A stretch of 64,000 nucleotides of DNA from assembly GCF_001277175.1 (NCBI RefSeq), contig NZ_CP012257.1, forward strand, positions 310,001 through 374,000. The letters run 5' to 3'. The stretch is from Cronobacter universalis NCTC 9529. GTDB lineage: Bacteria; Pseudomonadota; Gammaproteobacteria; Enterobacterales; Enterobacteriaceae. The translations under genes were made by a program, and so were the position numbers. Shown here piece by piece: positions 28,165 to 42,389 of this stretch. The notes beneath the pieces are model-generated. The model was not told where the DNA came from and ran no database searches. It worked only from the letters and a program-made list of their open reading frames with translations. Within the stretch, counting starts at the first letter, position 1; each line of letters opens with the position of its first letter.

Positions 28165-28413
28165 GCCCATTGTTCTGCTAAGCAGAGCACAAAAGATTTT
28201 CGGTTGGAGCCTGGCCTTATCCAGGCCTCCGTCCAAGACCGCAGGTGTTTCGTAAGAGACTTAATTCCCTGCGTAGACGGTGACAGAACCTGAAGAATAT
28301 TTTTTAAGTAGTCTTTGGCTTGTTTCTGCTCACCGTATTTCGACGCTCTTTCGTATGATTGAGTGAAGTGAGTTCCGGGACGTGTCCCGGCTAAAATCCA
28401 GGAGCAAAAGCTA
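28165..28413 (+). promoter_or_regulatory. rplJ mRNA leader, L10-L12 autoregulation
   Basis: A 250-base untranslated leader before rplJ. In E. coli the L10-(L12)4 complex binds this leader and folds away the rplJ start. Several inverted segments (for example GGAGCCTGGCC...GGCCTCC) are consistent with the same structure. No reading frame is supported here. Confidence 0.7.
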
Positions 28414-28911
28414 ATGGCTTTAAATCTTCAAGACAAACAAGCGATTGTTGCTGAAGTCAGCGAAGTAGCCAAAGGCGCGCTGTCTGCAGTTGTCGCGGAT
28501 TCCCGTGGCGTGACTGTAGACAAAATGACTGAACTGCGTAAAGCAGGTCGCGAAGCCGGCGTATACATGCGTGTTGTTCGTAACACCCTGCTGCGCCGTG
28601 TTGTTGAAGGTACTCAGTTTGAGTGCCTGAAAGACGCGTTTGTTGGTCCGACCCTGATTGCATATTCTATGGAACACCCGGGCGCTGCTGCTCGTCTGTT
28701 CAAAGATTTCGCGAAAGCGAATGCAAAATTTGAGGTTAAAGCCGCTGCCTTTGAAGGCGAGCTGATCCCGGCGTCGCAGATCGACCGCCTGGCAACTCTG
28801 CCGACTTACGAAGAAGCAATTGCACGCCTGATGGCAACCATGAAAGAAGCCTCTGCTGGCAAACTGGTTCGCACTCTGGCTGCTGTTCGCGATGCGAAAG
28901 AAGCTGCGTAA
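28414..28911 (+). CDS. rplJ: Ribosomal protein uL10
   Basis: Base of the ribosomal stalk; binds L7/L12 dimers through its C-terminal helix and represses its own operon. 165 residues as in E. coli. Start ATG behind a CAGGAG site. Confidence 0.98.
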   Translation: MALNLQDKQAIVAEVSEVAKGALSAVVADSRGVTVDKMTELRKAGREAGVYMRVVRNTLLRRVVEGTQFECLKDAFVGPTLIAYSMEHPGAAARLFKDFAKANAKFEVKAAAFEGELIPASQIDRLATLPTYEEAIARLMATMKEASAGKLVRTLAAVRDAKEAA

Positions 28912-28962
28912 TCGCGTATTTGCTTACGTACAAAACTTATTCTGATATTCAGGAACAATTAA

Positions 28963-29331
<369 letters not shown>

Positions 29332-29349
29332 GCCAACCCTTCTGGTGGC

Positions 29350-29369
29350 AGCCTGAGAAATCAGGCTGA
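29350..29369 (+). other. Hairpin in rplL-rpoB gap (possible RNase III site)
   Basis: CAGCCTGA-GAAA-TCAGGCTG, an 8-bp stem capped by a GNRA tetraloop, directly before the attenuator. E. coli has an RNase III processing site in this gap; equivalence is inferred from position. Confidence 0.45.
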
Positions 29370-29370
29370 T

Positions 29371-29401
29371 GGCTGGTGACTTTTTGGTCACCAGCCTTTT
29401 T
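29371..29401 (+). terminator. rplL-rpoB attenuator
   Basis: Perfect 10-bp stem GGCTGGTGAC/GTCACCAGCC with a TTTTTG loop and a TTTTT tail. It corresponds to the known partial terminator that lets only part of transcription reach rpoBC. Confidence 0.85.
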
Positions 29402-29648
29402 GCGCTAGGGGACCAGTAGCGTTTCACACTGTTTTACTGCTGGTTACCCGTCAATGCTTGTTTCTATCGACGACTTAATATACTGCGACAGCGTTTCGGC
29501 ACTGTGTAAATCGCAATGAAATGGTTTAAGCGTGATAGCAACAGGTATTGCGAAAAGTGTTCCACTTTTCGGTCAACAAAATGGTGTTGCATAAACTGTC
29601 CCTTCGATGGACAGAGTGGGTCGACTTGTCAGCGAGCTGAGGAACCCT
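29402..29648 (+). promoter_or_regulatory. rpoB leader
   Basis: About 247 non-coding bases before rpoB. It includes a perfect 9-bp hairpin CGAAAAGTG-TTC-CACTTTTCG (29551-29571) and ends in GCTGAGGAACCCT with the rpoB ribosome-binding site. It resembles the conserved E. coli leader involved in post-transcriptional control of beta synthesis. No reading frame is supported. Confidence 0.6.
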
Positions 29649-32600
29649 ATGGTTTACTCCTATACCGAGAAAAAACGTATTCGTAAGGATTTTGGTAAAC
29701 GTCCGCAAGTTCTGGATGTTCCCTATCTCCTTTCTATCCAGCTTGACTCGTTCCAGAAATTTATCGAGCAAGATCCTGAGGGTCAGTACGGTCTGGAAGC
29801 GGCTTTCCGCTCCGTATTCCCGATTCAGAGCTACAGCGGCAATTCGGAACTGCAGTACGTCAGCTACCGTCTTGGCGAACCTGTCTTTGATGTTAAAGAA
29901 TGCCAGATCCGTGGCGTGACCTATTCGGCACCGCTGCGCGTTAAGCTGCGTCTGGTGATCTACGAGCGCGAAGCGCCGGAAGGCACCGTTAAAGACATCA
30001 AAGAGCAAGAAGTTTACATGGGCGAAATTCCGCTCATGACCGATAACGGTACCTTCGTCATCAACGGTACTGAGCGTGTTATCGTTTCTCAGCTGCACCG
30101 TAGCCCGGGCGTGTTCTTTGACAGTGACAAGGGCAAAACCCACTCCTCTGGTAAGGTGCTGTATAACGCACGCATCATTCCTTACCGTGGCTCCTGGCTG
30201 GACTTCGAGTTCGATCCTAAAGACAACCTGTTTGTCCGTATCGACCGTCGTCGTAAGCTGCCGGCAACTATCATCCTGCGCGCGCTGGATTACACCACTG
30301 AGCAGATTCTTGACCTGTTCTTCGAGAAAGTGGTTTTCGAAATCCGCGACAACAAGCTGCAGATGGAGCTGATTCCGGAGCGTCTGCGTGGTGAAACCGC
30401 ATCCTTTGATATCGAAGCAAACGGCAAAATTTACGTAGAAAAAGGCCGTCGTATCACTGCGCGTCATATCCGCCAGCTCGAAAAAGACGAAATCAAACAC
30501 ATCGAAGTTCCGGTGGAATACATCGCCGGTAAAGTCGCAGCGAAAGATTACGTGGATGCTTCCACTGGCGAGCTGATTTGCCCGGCCAACATGGAGCTGT
30601 CCCTGGATCTGCTGGCGAAGCTGAGCCAGTCTGGTCACAAACGTATCGAGACACTGTTCACCAACGACCTCGATCACGGCCCGTACATGTCTGAGACCGT
30701 ACGCGTCGACCCGACCACCGATCGCCTGAGCGCGCTGGTTGAAATCTACCGCATGATGCGTCCTGGCGAGCCGCCGACGCGTGAAGCGGCGGAAAGCCTG
30801 TTTGAGAACCTGTTCTTCTCTGAAGATCGTTACGATCTGTCTGCGGTTGGCCGCATGAAGTTCAACCGTTCTCTGCTGCGCGACGAGATTGAAGGTTCCG
30901 GTATCCTGAGCAAAGCTGACATCATCGACGTGATGAAGAAGCTCATCGATATCCGTAACGGTAAAGGCGAAGTGGACGATATCGACCACCTCGGCAACCG
31001 TCGTATCCGTTCCGTTGGCGAAATGGCGGAAAACCAGTTCCGCGTTGGCCTGGTGCGTGTAGAGCGTGCGGTGAAAGAGCGTCTGTCTCTGGGCGATCTG
31101 GATACCCTGATGCCGCAGGATATGATCAACGCCAAGCCTATCTCCGCTGCGGTGAAAGAGTTCTTCGGCTCCAGCCAGCTTTCCCAGTTTATGGACCAGA
31201 ACAACCCGCTGTCTGAGATTACGCACAAACGTCGTATCTCTGCGCTCGGCCCGGGCGGTCTGACGCGTGAACGCGCAGGCTTCGAAGTTCGAGACGTACA
31301 CCCGACCCACTACGGTCGCGTATGTCCTATCGAAACGCCGGAAGGTCCGAACATCGGTCTGATCAACTCCCTGTCCGTGTACGCACAGACTAACGAGTAT
31401 GGCTTCCTTGAGACGCCGTACCGTAAAGTGACCGACGGTGTGGTGACCGATGAAATTCATTACCTCTCCGCTATCGAAGAAGGTAACTACGTTATCGCTC
31501 AGGCGAACACCAACCTGACCGAAGAAGGCCGCTTCGCCGATGATTTGGTCACCTGCCGCAGCAAAGGCGAATCCAGCCTCTTCAGCGCAGACCAGGTTGA
31601 CTATATGGACGTTTCCACCCAGCAGGTGGTTTCCGTCGGTGCGTCCCTGATCCCGTTCCTTGAGCACGATGACGCCAACCGTGCATTGATGGGTGCGAAC
31701 ATGCAACGTCAGGCGGTTCCGACTCTGCGCGCTGATAAGCCGCTGGTAGGGACCGGTATGGAACGTGCTGTTGCCGTTGACTCCGGTGTAACCGCCGTTG
31801 CGAAACGTGGCGGTACCGTTCAGTACGTGGATGCATCCCGTATCGTTATCAAAGTTAACGAAGACGAGATGTACCCGGGCGAAGCAGGTATCGACATCTA
31901 TAACCTGACTAAATACACCCGTTCTAACCAGAACACCTGCATCAACCAGATGCCGTGCGTGTCTCTGAATGAACCGGTTGAGCGCGGCGACGTGCTGGCA
32001 GACGGTCCGTCCACCGACCTCGGTGAACTGGCGCTCGGTCAGAACATGCGCGTAGCGTTCATGCCGTGGAACGGCTACAACTTCGAAGACTCCATCCTCG
32101 TTTCCGAGCGTGTGGTCCAGGAAGACCGTTTCACCACGATTCACATCCAGGAACTGGCGTGCGTATCTCGCGATACCAAGCTGGGGCCGGAAGAGATCAC
32201 CGCTGACATCCCGAACGTGGGTGAAGCTGCGCTCTCCAAACTCGATGAATCCGGTATCGTCTACATCGGCGCGGAAGTGACCGGCGGCGACATTCTGGTG
32301 GGCAAGGTTACCCCGAAAGGTGAAACCCAGCTGACGCCGGAAGAGAAACTGCTGCGTGCAATCTTCGGTGAGAAAGCGTCTGACGTTAAAGACTCTTCTC
32401 TGCGCGTGCCGAACGGCGTTTCCGGTACGGTTATCGACGTTCAGGTCTTTACCCGCGATGGTGTGGAAAAAGACAAACGTGCGCTGGAAATCGAAGAAAT
32501 GCAGCTCAAGCAGGCCAAAAAAGACCTGTCTGAAGAACTGCAGATCCTCGAAGCGGGTCTGTTCAGCCGTATTCGCGCTGTCCTGATCGCAGGCGGCGTC

Positions 32601-33677
32601 GAAGCTGAGAAGCTCGACAAACTGCCGCGCGACCGCTGGCTGGAACTCGGCCTGACCGACGAAGAGAAACAGAATCAGCTGGAACAGCTGGCTGAGCAGT
32701 ACGACGAGCTGAAGCACGAGTTTGAGAAGAAACTCGAAGCGAAACGCCGCAAAATCACCCAGGGCGACGATCTGGCGCCGGGCGTGCTGAAGATCGTTAA
32801 GGTGTATCTGGCCGTTAAACGTCAGATCCAGCCGGGCGATAAGATGGCAGGCCGCCACGGTAACAAAGGTGTTATCTCCAAGATCAACCCGATCGAAGAT
32901 ATGCCTTACGATGAAAACGGCACGCCGGTAGATATCGTACTGAACCCGCTGGGCGTACCGTCTCGTATGAACATCGGTCAGATCCTGGAAACTCACTTGG
33001 GTATGGCGGCGAAAGGTATCGGCGACAAGATCAACGCCATGCTGAAGCGTCAGGAAGAAGTCGCGAAACTGCGCGAATTCATCCAGAAAGCTTACGACCT
33101 CGGCCAGGATGTTCGTCAGAAAGTTGACCTGAACACCTTCAGCGACGAAGAAGTACTGCGTCTGGCTGAAAACCTGCGTAAAGGTATGCCGCTCGCCACG
33201 CCGGTATTCGACGGCGCGAAAGAAGCTGAGATTAAAGAGCTGCTGCAGCTGGGCGACCTGCCGACTTCCGGTCAGATCACCCTGTTCGACGGCCGTACGG
33301 GTGAACAGTTCGAGCGTCCGGTAACCGTAGGTTACATGTACATGCTGAAACTGAACCACCTGGTTGACGACAAGATGCACGCTCGTTCCACCGGTTCTTA
33401 CAGCCTGGTTACTCAGCAGCCGCTGGGTGGTAAGGCGCAGTTCGGTGGCCAGCGCTTCGGTGAGATGGAAGTGTGGGCGCTGGAAGCTTACGGCGCCGCC
33501 TATACCCTGCAGGAAATGCTTACCGTTAAGTCTGATGACGTGAACGGCCGTACCAAGATGTATAAGAACATCGTGGATGGCAACCATCAGATGGAACCGG
33601 GCATGCCGGAATCGTTCAACGTACTGTTGAAAGAGATTCGTTCGCTGGGCATCAACATCGAACTGGAAGACGAGTAA
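29649..33677 (+). CDS. rpoB: RNA polymerase beta subunit
   Basis: Catalytic beta subunit of RNA polymerase. I chose [15 protein letters not shown] at 29649, giving 1342 residues as in E. coli; an in-frame ATG at 29607 adds 14 residues without support. The rifampicin pocket (E. coli 507-533, [28 protein letters not shown]) is wild type at Asp516, His526 and Ser531, so no classical resistance change is present. The C-terminal [17 protein letters not shown] block is intact. It is followed by a hairpin and rpoC. Confidence 0.99.
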   Translation: MVYSYTEKKRIRKDFGKRPQVLDVPYLLSIQLDSFQKFIEQDPEGQYGLEAAFRSVFPIQSYSGNSELQYVSYRLGEPVFDVKECQIRGVTYSAPLRVKLRLVIYEREAPEGTVKDIKEQEVYMGEIPLMTDNGTFVINGTERVIVSQLHRSPGVFFDSDKGKTHSSGKVLYNARIIPYRGSWLDFEFDPKDNLFVRIDRRRKLPATIILRALDYTTEQILDLFFEKVVFEIRDNKLQMELIPERLRGETASFDIEANGKIYVEKGRRITARHIRQLEKDEIKHIEVPVEYIAGKVAAKDYVDASTGELICPANMELSLDLLAKLSQSGHKRIETLFTNDLDHGPYMSETVRVDPTTDRLSALVEIYRMMRPGEPPTREAAESLFENLFFSEDRYDLSAVGRMKFNRSLLRDEIEGSGILSKADIIDVMKKLIDIRNGKGEVDDIDHLGNRRIRSVGEMAENQFRVGLVRVERAVKERLSLGDLDTLMPQDMINAKPISAAVKEFFGSSQLSQFMDQNNPLSEITHKRRISALGPGGLTRERAGFEVRDVHPTHYGRVCPIETPEGPNIGLINSLSVYAQTNEYGFLETPYRKVTDGVVTDEIHYLSAIEEGNYVIAQANTNLTEEGRFADDLVTCRSKGESSLFSADQVDYMDVSTQQVVSVGASLIPFLEHDDANRALMGANMQRQAVPTLRADKPLVGTGMERAVAVDSGVTAVAKRGGTVQYVDASRIVIKVNEDEMYPGEAGIDIYNLTKYTRSNQNTCINQMPCVSLNEPVERGDVLADGPSTDLGELALGQNMRVAFMPWNGYNFEDSILVSERVVQEDRFTTIHIQELACVSRDTKLGPEEITADIPNVGEAALSKLDESGIVYIGAEVTGGDILVGKVTPKGETQLTPEEKLLRAIFGEKASDVKDSSLRVPNGVSGTVIDVQVFTRDGVEKDKRALEIEEMQLKQAKKDLSEELQILEAGLFSRIRAVLIAGGVEAEKLDKLPRDRWLELGLTDEEKQNQLEQLAEQYDELKHEFEKKLEAKRRKITQGDDLAPGVLKIVKVYLAVKRQIQPGDKMAGRHGNKGVISKINPIEDMPYDENGTPVDIVLNPLGVPSRMNIGQILETHLGMAAKGIGDKINAMLKRQEEVAKLREFIQKAYDLGQDVRQKVDLNTFSDEEVLRLAENLRKGMPLATPVFDGAKEAEIKELLQLGDLPTSGQITLFDGRTGEQFERPVTVGYMYMLKLNHLVDDKMHARSTGSYSLVTQQPLGGKAQFGGQRFGEMEVWALEAYGAAYTLQEMLTVKSDDVNGRTKMYKNIVDGNHQMEPGMPESFNVLLKEIRSLGINIELEDE

Positions 33678-33697
33678 CTCTCGCTCAAACAGGTCAC

Positions 33698-33723
33698 TGG
33701 TGCCGGGGTAACACCCGGCGCCA
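33698..33723 (+). other. rpoB-rpoC intercistronic hairpin
   Basis: TGGTGCCGGG pairs with CCCGGCGCCA (one G-U) around GTAACA. There is no T-run, so it is more likely an RNA-stability or spacing element than a terminator. Confidence 0.5.
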
Positions 33724-33753
33724 GATTGTGCTAACTCCGACGGGAGCAAATCC

Positions 33754-37977
<4,224 letters not shown>

Positions 37978-37994
37978 TCGTTCTTAGCCTGACT

Positions 37995-38020
37995 AAAAAC
38001 CCGCTTCGGCGGGTTTTTTT
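37995..38020 (+). terminator. rpoC terminator
   Basis: CCCGC-TTCG-GCGGG hairpin with a UUCG tetraloop and seven T, preceded by an A-run; 20 bases after the rpoC stop. Confidence 0.93.
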
Positions 38021-38119
38021 ATGTCTGAAATCCCCTAAAAAGACCTCGATCGCGTTTCAGGACGCCCGCATACCGCCCCGATGCTACAAATCCGTGACCT
38101 GTAAACGGAGAGCATTGCC

Positions 38120-39202
38120 ATGTATCGACTCATCACCTTTATTACCCTTCTGCTGTTAAGCGCTGCCGCATCGGCGGGCATCGGTTTTCGTCAGTTCACC
38201 ATCGACTCGCCTGCCACGCGTCCGCTGGATGTCGCCGTCTGGTATCCCACAGACGATAACCATGCGACAGAGACGGTGGGCGACAACATCGTGTTCACGG
38301 GCGTTAAGGTACAGCGCGACGCCGCTCCTGCGCCGGGCGCGCACCCGGTACTGTTACTTTCGCATGGCTTTGGCGGTAACTGGCGCAACCTGAACTGGCT
38401 GGCAAAGGCGATGGCAGACCAGGGGTATATCGTCGCCGCGATGGACCATCCGGGTACCACGACCCGTAATAAAGAGCCGTCCCAGGCGCAGGCGCTCTGG
38501 CAACGCCCGAAAGACGTCACGCGTGTGCTGGATGCGCTGATCGCCAGCCCGGAAAAAACCGGGACACCAGACGAACAGCGTATTGCTGCGGCAGGGCATT
38601 CACTGGGTGGATGGACGGTTCTGGAACTGGCGGGCGCGCGGTTCTCTGCGCCGCGTTTTCTGGCGGATTGTAAAAGTCATCCTGAACTGGGCGGTTGCCA
38701 GGTTGCCCGTACGCTTGGCATCGATTTACCGGGCGCAGGGCACCGGCTGGCGGAAAGCCAGCGCGATAGCCGAATCAGGGCCGTGGTGTCGTTAGATCTG
38801 GGGCTCGCGCGCGGCTTTACGTCGCAAAGCCTGGCGAAGGTGGGAATTCCTGTGCTGGTAATGAGCGCTGGTGCCGACAGCGACGATGTGCCCGCCGCGC
38901 TGGAGTCTGGCTATCTGGTCCACCGTTTGCCCGGCCAGCTCACTCGCGCTATTAGCGTTGCAGGTGCTACACACTTTAGCTTTATGCAGCTTTGTAAGCC
39001 GGGCGCGGCCGCCGTTATCGACGCGCATGAGCCGGGTGAGGGGATTGTGTGCCGTGATGGCGCAGGCTTCAGTCGTGAGAATATTCACCAGCAACTCACG
39101 GCGCAGATAAGCGCGTTTCTTGATCAGGCGCTGGGGTATCAGCCGCCGCGCGGCGATATTCCACCGGGCTCATCCCCACAATCCGCGCGAACTCGCGATT
39201 GA
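38120..39202 (+). CDS. Exported alpha/beta hydrolase (dienelactone/PAF-hydrolase-like)
   Basis: A 360-residue protein with a Sec signal peptide (cleavage near ASA-G at residue 19-20) and an alpha/beta-hydrolase fold. The oxyanion region is LLLSHGFGGNWRN (residues 78-90). The nucleophile elbow is GHSLGG with Ser161, and a likely catalytic His285 lies in GATHFSF. Four Cys suggest disulfides in the periplasm. The substrate is unknown; relatives cleave esters or lactones. The ribosome-binding site is ACGGAG. The 3' end overlaps the convergent AraC-type gene by 107 bases. Not in this place in E. coli K-12, so an accessory gene. Confidence 0.85.
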   Translation: MYRLITFITLLLLSAAASAGIGFRQFTIDSPATRPLDVAVWYPTDDNHATETVGDNIVFTGVKVQRDAAPAPGAHPVLLLSHGFGGNWRNLNWLAKAMADQGYIVAAMDHPGTTTRNKEPSQAQALWQRPKDVTRVLDALIASPEKTGTPDEQRIAAAGHSLGGWTVLELAGARFSAPRFLADCKSHPELGGCQVARTLGIDLPGAGHRLAESQRDSRIRAVVSLDLGLARGFTSQSLAKVGIPVLVMSAGADSDDVPAALESGYLVHRLPGQLTRAISVAGATHFSFMQLCKPGAAAVIDAHEPGEGIVCRDGAGFSRENIHQQLTAQISAFLDQALGYQPPRGDIPPGSSPQSARTRD

Positions 39203-40136
39203 AGTTCGATTTCGTGTTAAAGCCAGACTCCAGCATCACGGCGGTAACGGGCGAGCCGGTCAGACGCAACAACTGCTGTGCGTGGGCGATGCGAAAGCTG
39301 TTAATCCACTGCGAGACGTTACAACCCCGCGTGGCATTGACTGCCCGTGAAATATGACGGGCGGGCGTGCCGGTTTTTCGCGCCAGCAGATCCAGCGTGA
39401 GATCGGGATTCAGGTAAAGCGACTGCGCGCGCAGCATCTCTTCGAGCTGCGCACAGCGTTGCTCGTCCTGCACCGCGTCGCTCGCGGGCAGCGCCGGAAC
39501 GGCGGCAGGCGCTGCCTGCGCTGGTTTTCTGGCGGGCCATAAAATGGCGAGACACATAAACGGCAGCAGTATTGCCTGCGACACGGCGACCAGCAGCGGC
39601 GCCTGCTTGCCCTGAAAATACCGGAAATCGAAGGCGATCGCGATGTCAGTCAGCGCGGAAAAACAGAGAAAGGCGCCCGAGACGAAAGCGAGCTTTGCCG
39701 CCGCTGGCGCATCGCTCAGGCGGCTTCGCGAAAAAGCATCCGCTCCCTGGTGAGCGGTGCGCAGCAGAGCGACGCCATAACCGAGATAAAGCGCCGCGAG
39801 CGCGCAGTCTGTCGCGGCAGGAAAGACCAGATTAACGATAAGCGCCACGGCGGCGGGCGCGACTATCATTAGATTTCGTCGTAACGCCTGCGAAGCGGCG
39901 AGCCCGGAAAAGCAGTACCACGCAAGCGGCGGCAGCGTAATAGCGGCAAGTGATTGCAACTGGCGTAACACCGTCAGGTCGAGCGACCAGCGCAACGCGG
40001 TGAGCAGCACCAGTAGCGCGCATCCTCCCACAAAAGTCGCGAGTCGGCGGTAATGACTGTTGCCAGACAACGAGATTTTCGCCAGCAGCATCAAAAGAAT
40101 GGCAAGGGTAAAAACCGGAACGGGAACCGAGGGCAT
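39096..40136 (-). CDS. AraC-family regulator with N-terminal membrane domain
   Basis: 346 residues from MPSVPVPVFTLAIL (an in-frame ATG at 40184 would add 16). The first ~215 residues hold about six or seven hydrophobic segments (for example FTLAILLMLLA, LVFPAATDCALAALYLGYGVALL, LVAVSQAILLPFMCLAIL). A Pro/Ala linker follows, then a C-terminal AraC/XylS DNA-binding domain (about 245-335: TLDLLARKTGTPARHISRAVN and AVMLESGFNTKSNFNREFARIVGMSPVEYR). This layout suggests a membrane-bound sensor-regulator. It converges on the hydrolase gene, with a 107-base 3' overlap; control of that gene is a guess. Confidence 0.85.
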   Translation of the reverse strand: MPSVPVPVFTLAILLMLLAKISLSGNSHYRRLATFVGGCALLVLLTALRWSLDLTVLRQLQSLAAITLPPLAWYCFSGLAASQALRRNLMIVAPAAVALIVNLVFPAATDCALAALYLGYGVALLRTAHQGADAFSRSRLSDAPAAAKLAFVSGAFLCFSALTDIAIAFDFRYFQGKQAPLLVAVSQAILLPFMCLAILWPARKPAQAAPAAVPALPASDAVQDEQRCAQLEEMLRAQSLYLNPDLTLDLLARKTGTPARHISRAVNATRGCNVSQWINSFRIAHAQQLLRLTGSPVTAVMLESGFNTKSNFNREFARIVGMSPVEYRRAAADTPAPDQETRLSAP

Positions 40137-40259
40137 GACGAAACCTGTTTTATCATTAACGGGCCTTAAGGCGCCTGAGAACATCGTTGTGCCATAAAGC
40201 GTGAATAAAAGACACCGTCCGGTTTAGCGGCTTGCAATCAGGAGTGAGGCGTGGATATG

Positions 40260-40281
40260 AAAAAGCCCGGTCAAACCGGGC
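40260..40281 (-). terminator. PTS IIB-IIA terminator
   Basis: On the minus strand, GCCCGG-TTTGA-CCGGGC followed by TTTTT, about 30 bases after the IIA stop. Confidence 0.9.
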
Positions 40282-40311
40282 GTGATGGGATAATAGCGGT
40301 GTGGCGAGGCG

Positions 40312-40629
40312 CTATTTCACCAGCGGCAGACGGCGGTAAAGCTCGATCAGGTCACCCGCCAGATCCTGGATAACCATCGCGTTCATCAGGTGATCCTGAG
40401 AGTGAACGGTAATAAGGTTGACCGGCAGTTTACCGCTGCCCTCGTCCAGCCCGATAAGCTGCGTCTGGATTTTATGCGCATGCTTCACAAACTCGTGGGA
40501 TTCTTCCATCGCTTTTTCGGCGCCGTCGAAATCGCCTTTGCGGGCCAGCTGAAGCGCAGTCAGCGCCTGGCTGCGCGCGCTGCCGGCATTGACCAGCAGC
40601 TCCATAATAATCGACTCTAAATCTTCCAT
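40312..40629 (-). CDS. PTS lactose/cellobiose-family IIA component
   Basis: A 105-residue all-helical IIA protein of the Lac family (ChbA/LacF-like). Phosphoryl-accepting His76 and the metal-ligand Asp79 are in the family motif TVHSQDHLMNAM. It should receive phosphate from HPr and pass it to the IIB partner encoded 4 bases upstream. No IIC permease, glycosidase or regulator lies beside it, so the transported sugar is unknown; chitobiose, cellobiose or lactose-type beta-glycosides are family substrates. Not in this place in E. coli K-12. Confidence 0.9.
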   Translation of the reverse strand: MEDLESIIMELLVNAGSARSQALTALQLARKGDFDGAEKAMEESHEFVKHAHKIQTQLIGLDEGSGKLPVNLITVHSQDHLMNAMVIQDLAGDLIELYRRLPLVK

Positions 40630-40633
40630 GTCC

Positions 40634-40942
40634 TTATTGCTCCAGCATCTTAAGGGCTTTATCCAGCACCACGTCGCCTTTCATCATGCCGTAATCCATC
40701 ATGTCGATAACGGCGACTTTTTTGCCCAGCGGATCGGCAATTTCCTGAAACTTGGGCTGTTCATATTTGACCTGCGGGCCAAGCAGTACGATGTCGGCGG
40801 TGCCGATAATATCTTTAAACTCCGCGACCGGAACGGCCTTAATAGCCACCTCGACGCCTTTTTTCTGGGCGGCGTCTTTCATCCGTTGAACCAGCATGCT
40901 GGTGGACATACCTGCGGCACAGCATAAAACGATATTTTTCAT
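40634..40942 (-). CDS. PTS lactose/cellobiose-family IIB component
   Basis: 102 residues from MKNIVLCCAAGMSTSMLV (an upstream in-frame ATG at 41002 is less likely). The P-loop-like active site CCAAGMSTS marks a Lac-family IIB; Cys8 is the expected phospho-cysteine. LLGPQVKYE and VIDMMDYGMM also match the family. First gene of the IIB-IIA pair. Upstream lie a minus-strand promoter-like pair (TTGTTG/TAAATA), a CRP-like site and a LacI-type palindrome. The missing IIC makes it an orphan or a helper to a permease elsewhere. Confidence 0.9.
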   Translation of the reverse strand: MKNIVLCCAAGMSTSMLVQRMKDAAQKKGVEVAIKAVPVAEFKDIIGTADIVLLGPQVKYEQPKFQEIADPLGKKVAVIDMMDYGMMKGDVVLDKALKMLEQ

Positions 40943-40973
40943 AATCCGCTCTCTGTGACTGTTGTTTCCTTGA

Positions 40974-41002
40974 TATTTATCCCCCACCCCCGCTCCCAAC
41001 AA
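40974..41002 (-). promoter_or_regulatory. Possible promoter of PTS IIB-IIA
   Basis: On the minus strand TTGTTG and TAAATA are 17 bases apart. A start near 40967 would put the CRP-like site centred at about -60.5, the usual class I distance. The run of C/G between the boxes is unusual, so this is tentative. Confidence 0.45.
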
Positions 41003-41019
41003 CCGCTTTGATGTGATTG

Positions 41020-41035
41020 TGTGTTACCCATCACA
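41020..41035. promoter_or_regulatory. CRP-like site
   Basis: TGTGTTACCCATCACA matches the CRP consensus TGTGA-N6-TCACA at nine of ten arm positions. It fits carbon-catabolite control of the PTS genes. Confidence 0.7.
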
Positions 41036-41051
41036 AAGAAAACCGCAAAAA

Positions 41052-41067
41052 TGGAAACCGGTTTCCA
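41052..41067. promoter_or_regulatory. LacI/GalR-family operator-like palindrome
   Basis: TGGAAACCGGTTTCCA is a perfect 16-bp palindrome with the central CG of LacI/GalR-family operators; it is close to the AscG-type core GAAACCGGTTTC. No LacI-type gene is in the window, so any regulator acts in trans. Confidence 0.7.
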
Positions 41068-41083
41068 AAGCCCGTTTACTTTG

Positions 41084-41290
41084 CTACCGGGCGAACATTA
41101 AGAGGCGGGGCGGCAGAGAGAGAGCATCAGGAGCCGCCCCGGCCAGCCATCCCAGGCCGGCAAGAGCAGAGTAAATCCACAGGCGTTGGCCATCAAACCG
41201 CAACTTTCCGTTTTGCGTAACATGCCGAAAGATATCGCCCGGTTTGCGTTTGGTTTCAGGCGTTTTGCGCGCTTCTTCCCAGATACCCAT
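41084..41290 (-). CDS. Possible small ORF overlapping the thiH end
   Basis: A 68-codon frame that starts inside thiH (35-base overlap) behind GGAAAG. Its part beyond thiH reads like a protein: a basic, polar segment (GDIFRHVTQNGKLRFDGQRL) and then a hydrophobic stretch (WIYSALAGLGWLAGAA). I recognise no family. It could be a short membrane peptide, a decayed remnant between thiH and the PTS genes, or chance in GC-rich DNA. If it is not real, 41068-41255 is plain non-coding sequence. Confidence 0.25.
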   Translation of the reverse strand: MGIWEEARKTPETKRKPGDIFRHVTQNGKLRFDGQRLWIYSALAGLGWLAGAAPDALSLPPRLLMFAR

Positions 41291-42389
41291 CCCAGTCTTT
41301 CCACACCGGCTGAAGCCCCCGCTGGATAAGACTGGCCGCGACCTCTTCCGGGCGACGTCCGTCATGGGGCGCGAACTGTTCCAGTTCGGTATGCCCGTCG
41401 GCGTAGCCGCCTGGCTGGGTGCGGGAAAACGCGCTGACGGCGTTGATCGCAATCGGCACCACGTTATCGCGAAAGTGCGGCGATTCGCGGGTGGAGAGCG
41501 ACAGCTCGGCTTCCGGCGCAAACAGGCGAAAGGCGCAGATGAGCTGCACCAGCTGGCGTTCATCCATCACCGAGGCGGGCTGAATGCCGCCCGCGCAAGG
41601 GCGAAGACGCGGGAACGCCACAGAGTAGCGGCTCTGCCAGTAGCGCTGTTGCAGCCAGAGTAAATGCTCCGCCACCATATAGTTATCGGTGCGCCAGCAG
41701 TCAGACAGCCCGGTCAGCGCCCCAAGCCCGATGCGGTCGATGCCCGCGCGCCCGAGTCGGTCCGGCGTCTCCAGCCGCCAGAAAAAGTCCTGTTTATTGC
41801 CGCGCAGGTGGTGGCGGGCATAGACCGCTTCGTGATACGTCTCCTGATAAACCAGCACGCCGTCGAGCCCGAGCGCTTTCAGCTCGGCATACTCCGCCTG
41901 CCCGAGCGGCTGCACTTCCATTTGCAGCGACGCAAACTGGCGGCGGATCGCCGGAAGGTGACGGCGGAAATAATCCATGCCTACCTTATTCTGGTGCTCG
42001 CCGGTGACCAGCAGCAGATGCTCAAACCCCATCGCTTTAATTGCGGCGCACTCGCGCGCAATCTCCTCTTCGTCCAGCGTTTTGCGTTTGATGCGGTTGC
42101 TCATGGAGAAGCCGCAGTAGGTGCATTCGTTGGCGCAAAGATTAGAAAGATAAAGCGGCACATAAAAACTGACGGTGTTGCCAAAGCGCTGGCGGGTGAG
42201 TTGCTGCGCGCGCTGCGCCAGCGGTTCGAGATAATCCAGCGCGGCCGGGGAGAGCAGCGCCATCATATCTTCCCGGTCAGGATGCGCGGCGGCGAGCGCG
42301 CGCTCCACATCGCGTCCGGTTTTGCTGTGAATGCGCAGCCGGATATCATCCCAGTTCAGCGTGCGCCAGCGATCGGTAAAGGTGTTCAT
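41256..42389 (-). CDS. thiH: 2-iminoacetate synthase ThiH
   Basis: Radical-SAM tyrosine lyase that makes dehydroglycine and p-cresol for the thiazole ring of thiamine. 377 residues as in E. coli. The [4Fe-4S] cysteines of the CxxxCxxC motif are Cys85, Cys89 and Cys92 (CANECTYC). Last gene of thiCEFSGH; its ATG overlaps the thiG stop by 4 bases, consistent with the ThiGH complex. Confidence 0.97.
   Translation of the reverse strand: MNTFTDRWRTLNWDDIRLRIHSKTGRDVERALAAAHPDREDMMALLSPAALDYLEPLAQRAQQLTRQRFGNTVSFYVPLYLSNLCANECTYCGFSMSNRIKRKTLDEEEIARECAAIKAMGFEHLLLVTGEHQNKVGMDYFRRHLPAIRRQFASLQMEVQPLGQAEYAELKALGLDGVLVYQETYHEAVYARHHLRGNKQDFFWRLETPDRLGRAGIDRIGLGALTGLSDCWRTDNYMVAEHLLWLQQRYWQSRYSVAFPRLRPCAGGIQPASVMDERQLVQLICAFRLFAPEAELSLSTRESPHFRDNVVPIAINAVSAFSRTQPGGYADGHTELEQFAPHDGRRPEEVAASLIQRGLQPVWKDWDGYLGRSAQNA

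Noticed and set aside
31148..31260. Possible rifampicin-resistance change in rpoB
   Set aside because: The cluster reads as wild type at the commonly mutated positions.
41017..41220. 67-codon plus-strand frame over the CRP and LacI-like sites
   Set aside because: Low-complexity, basic, no ribosome-binding site; it covers what looks like a control region.
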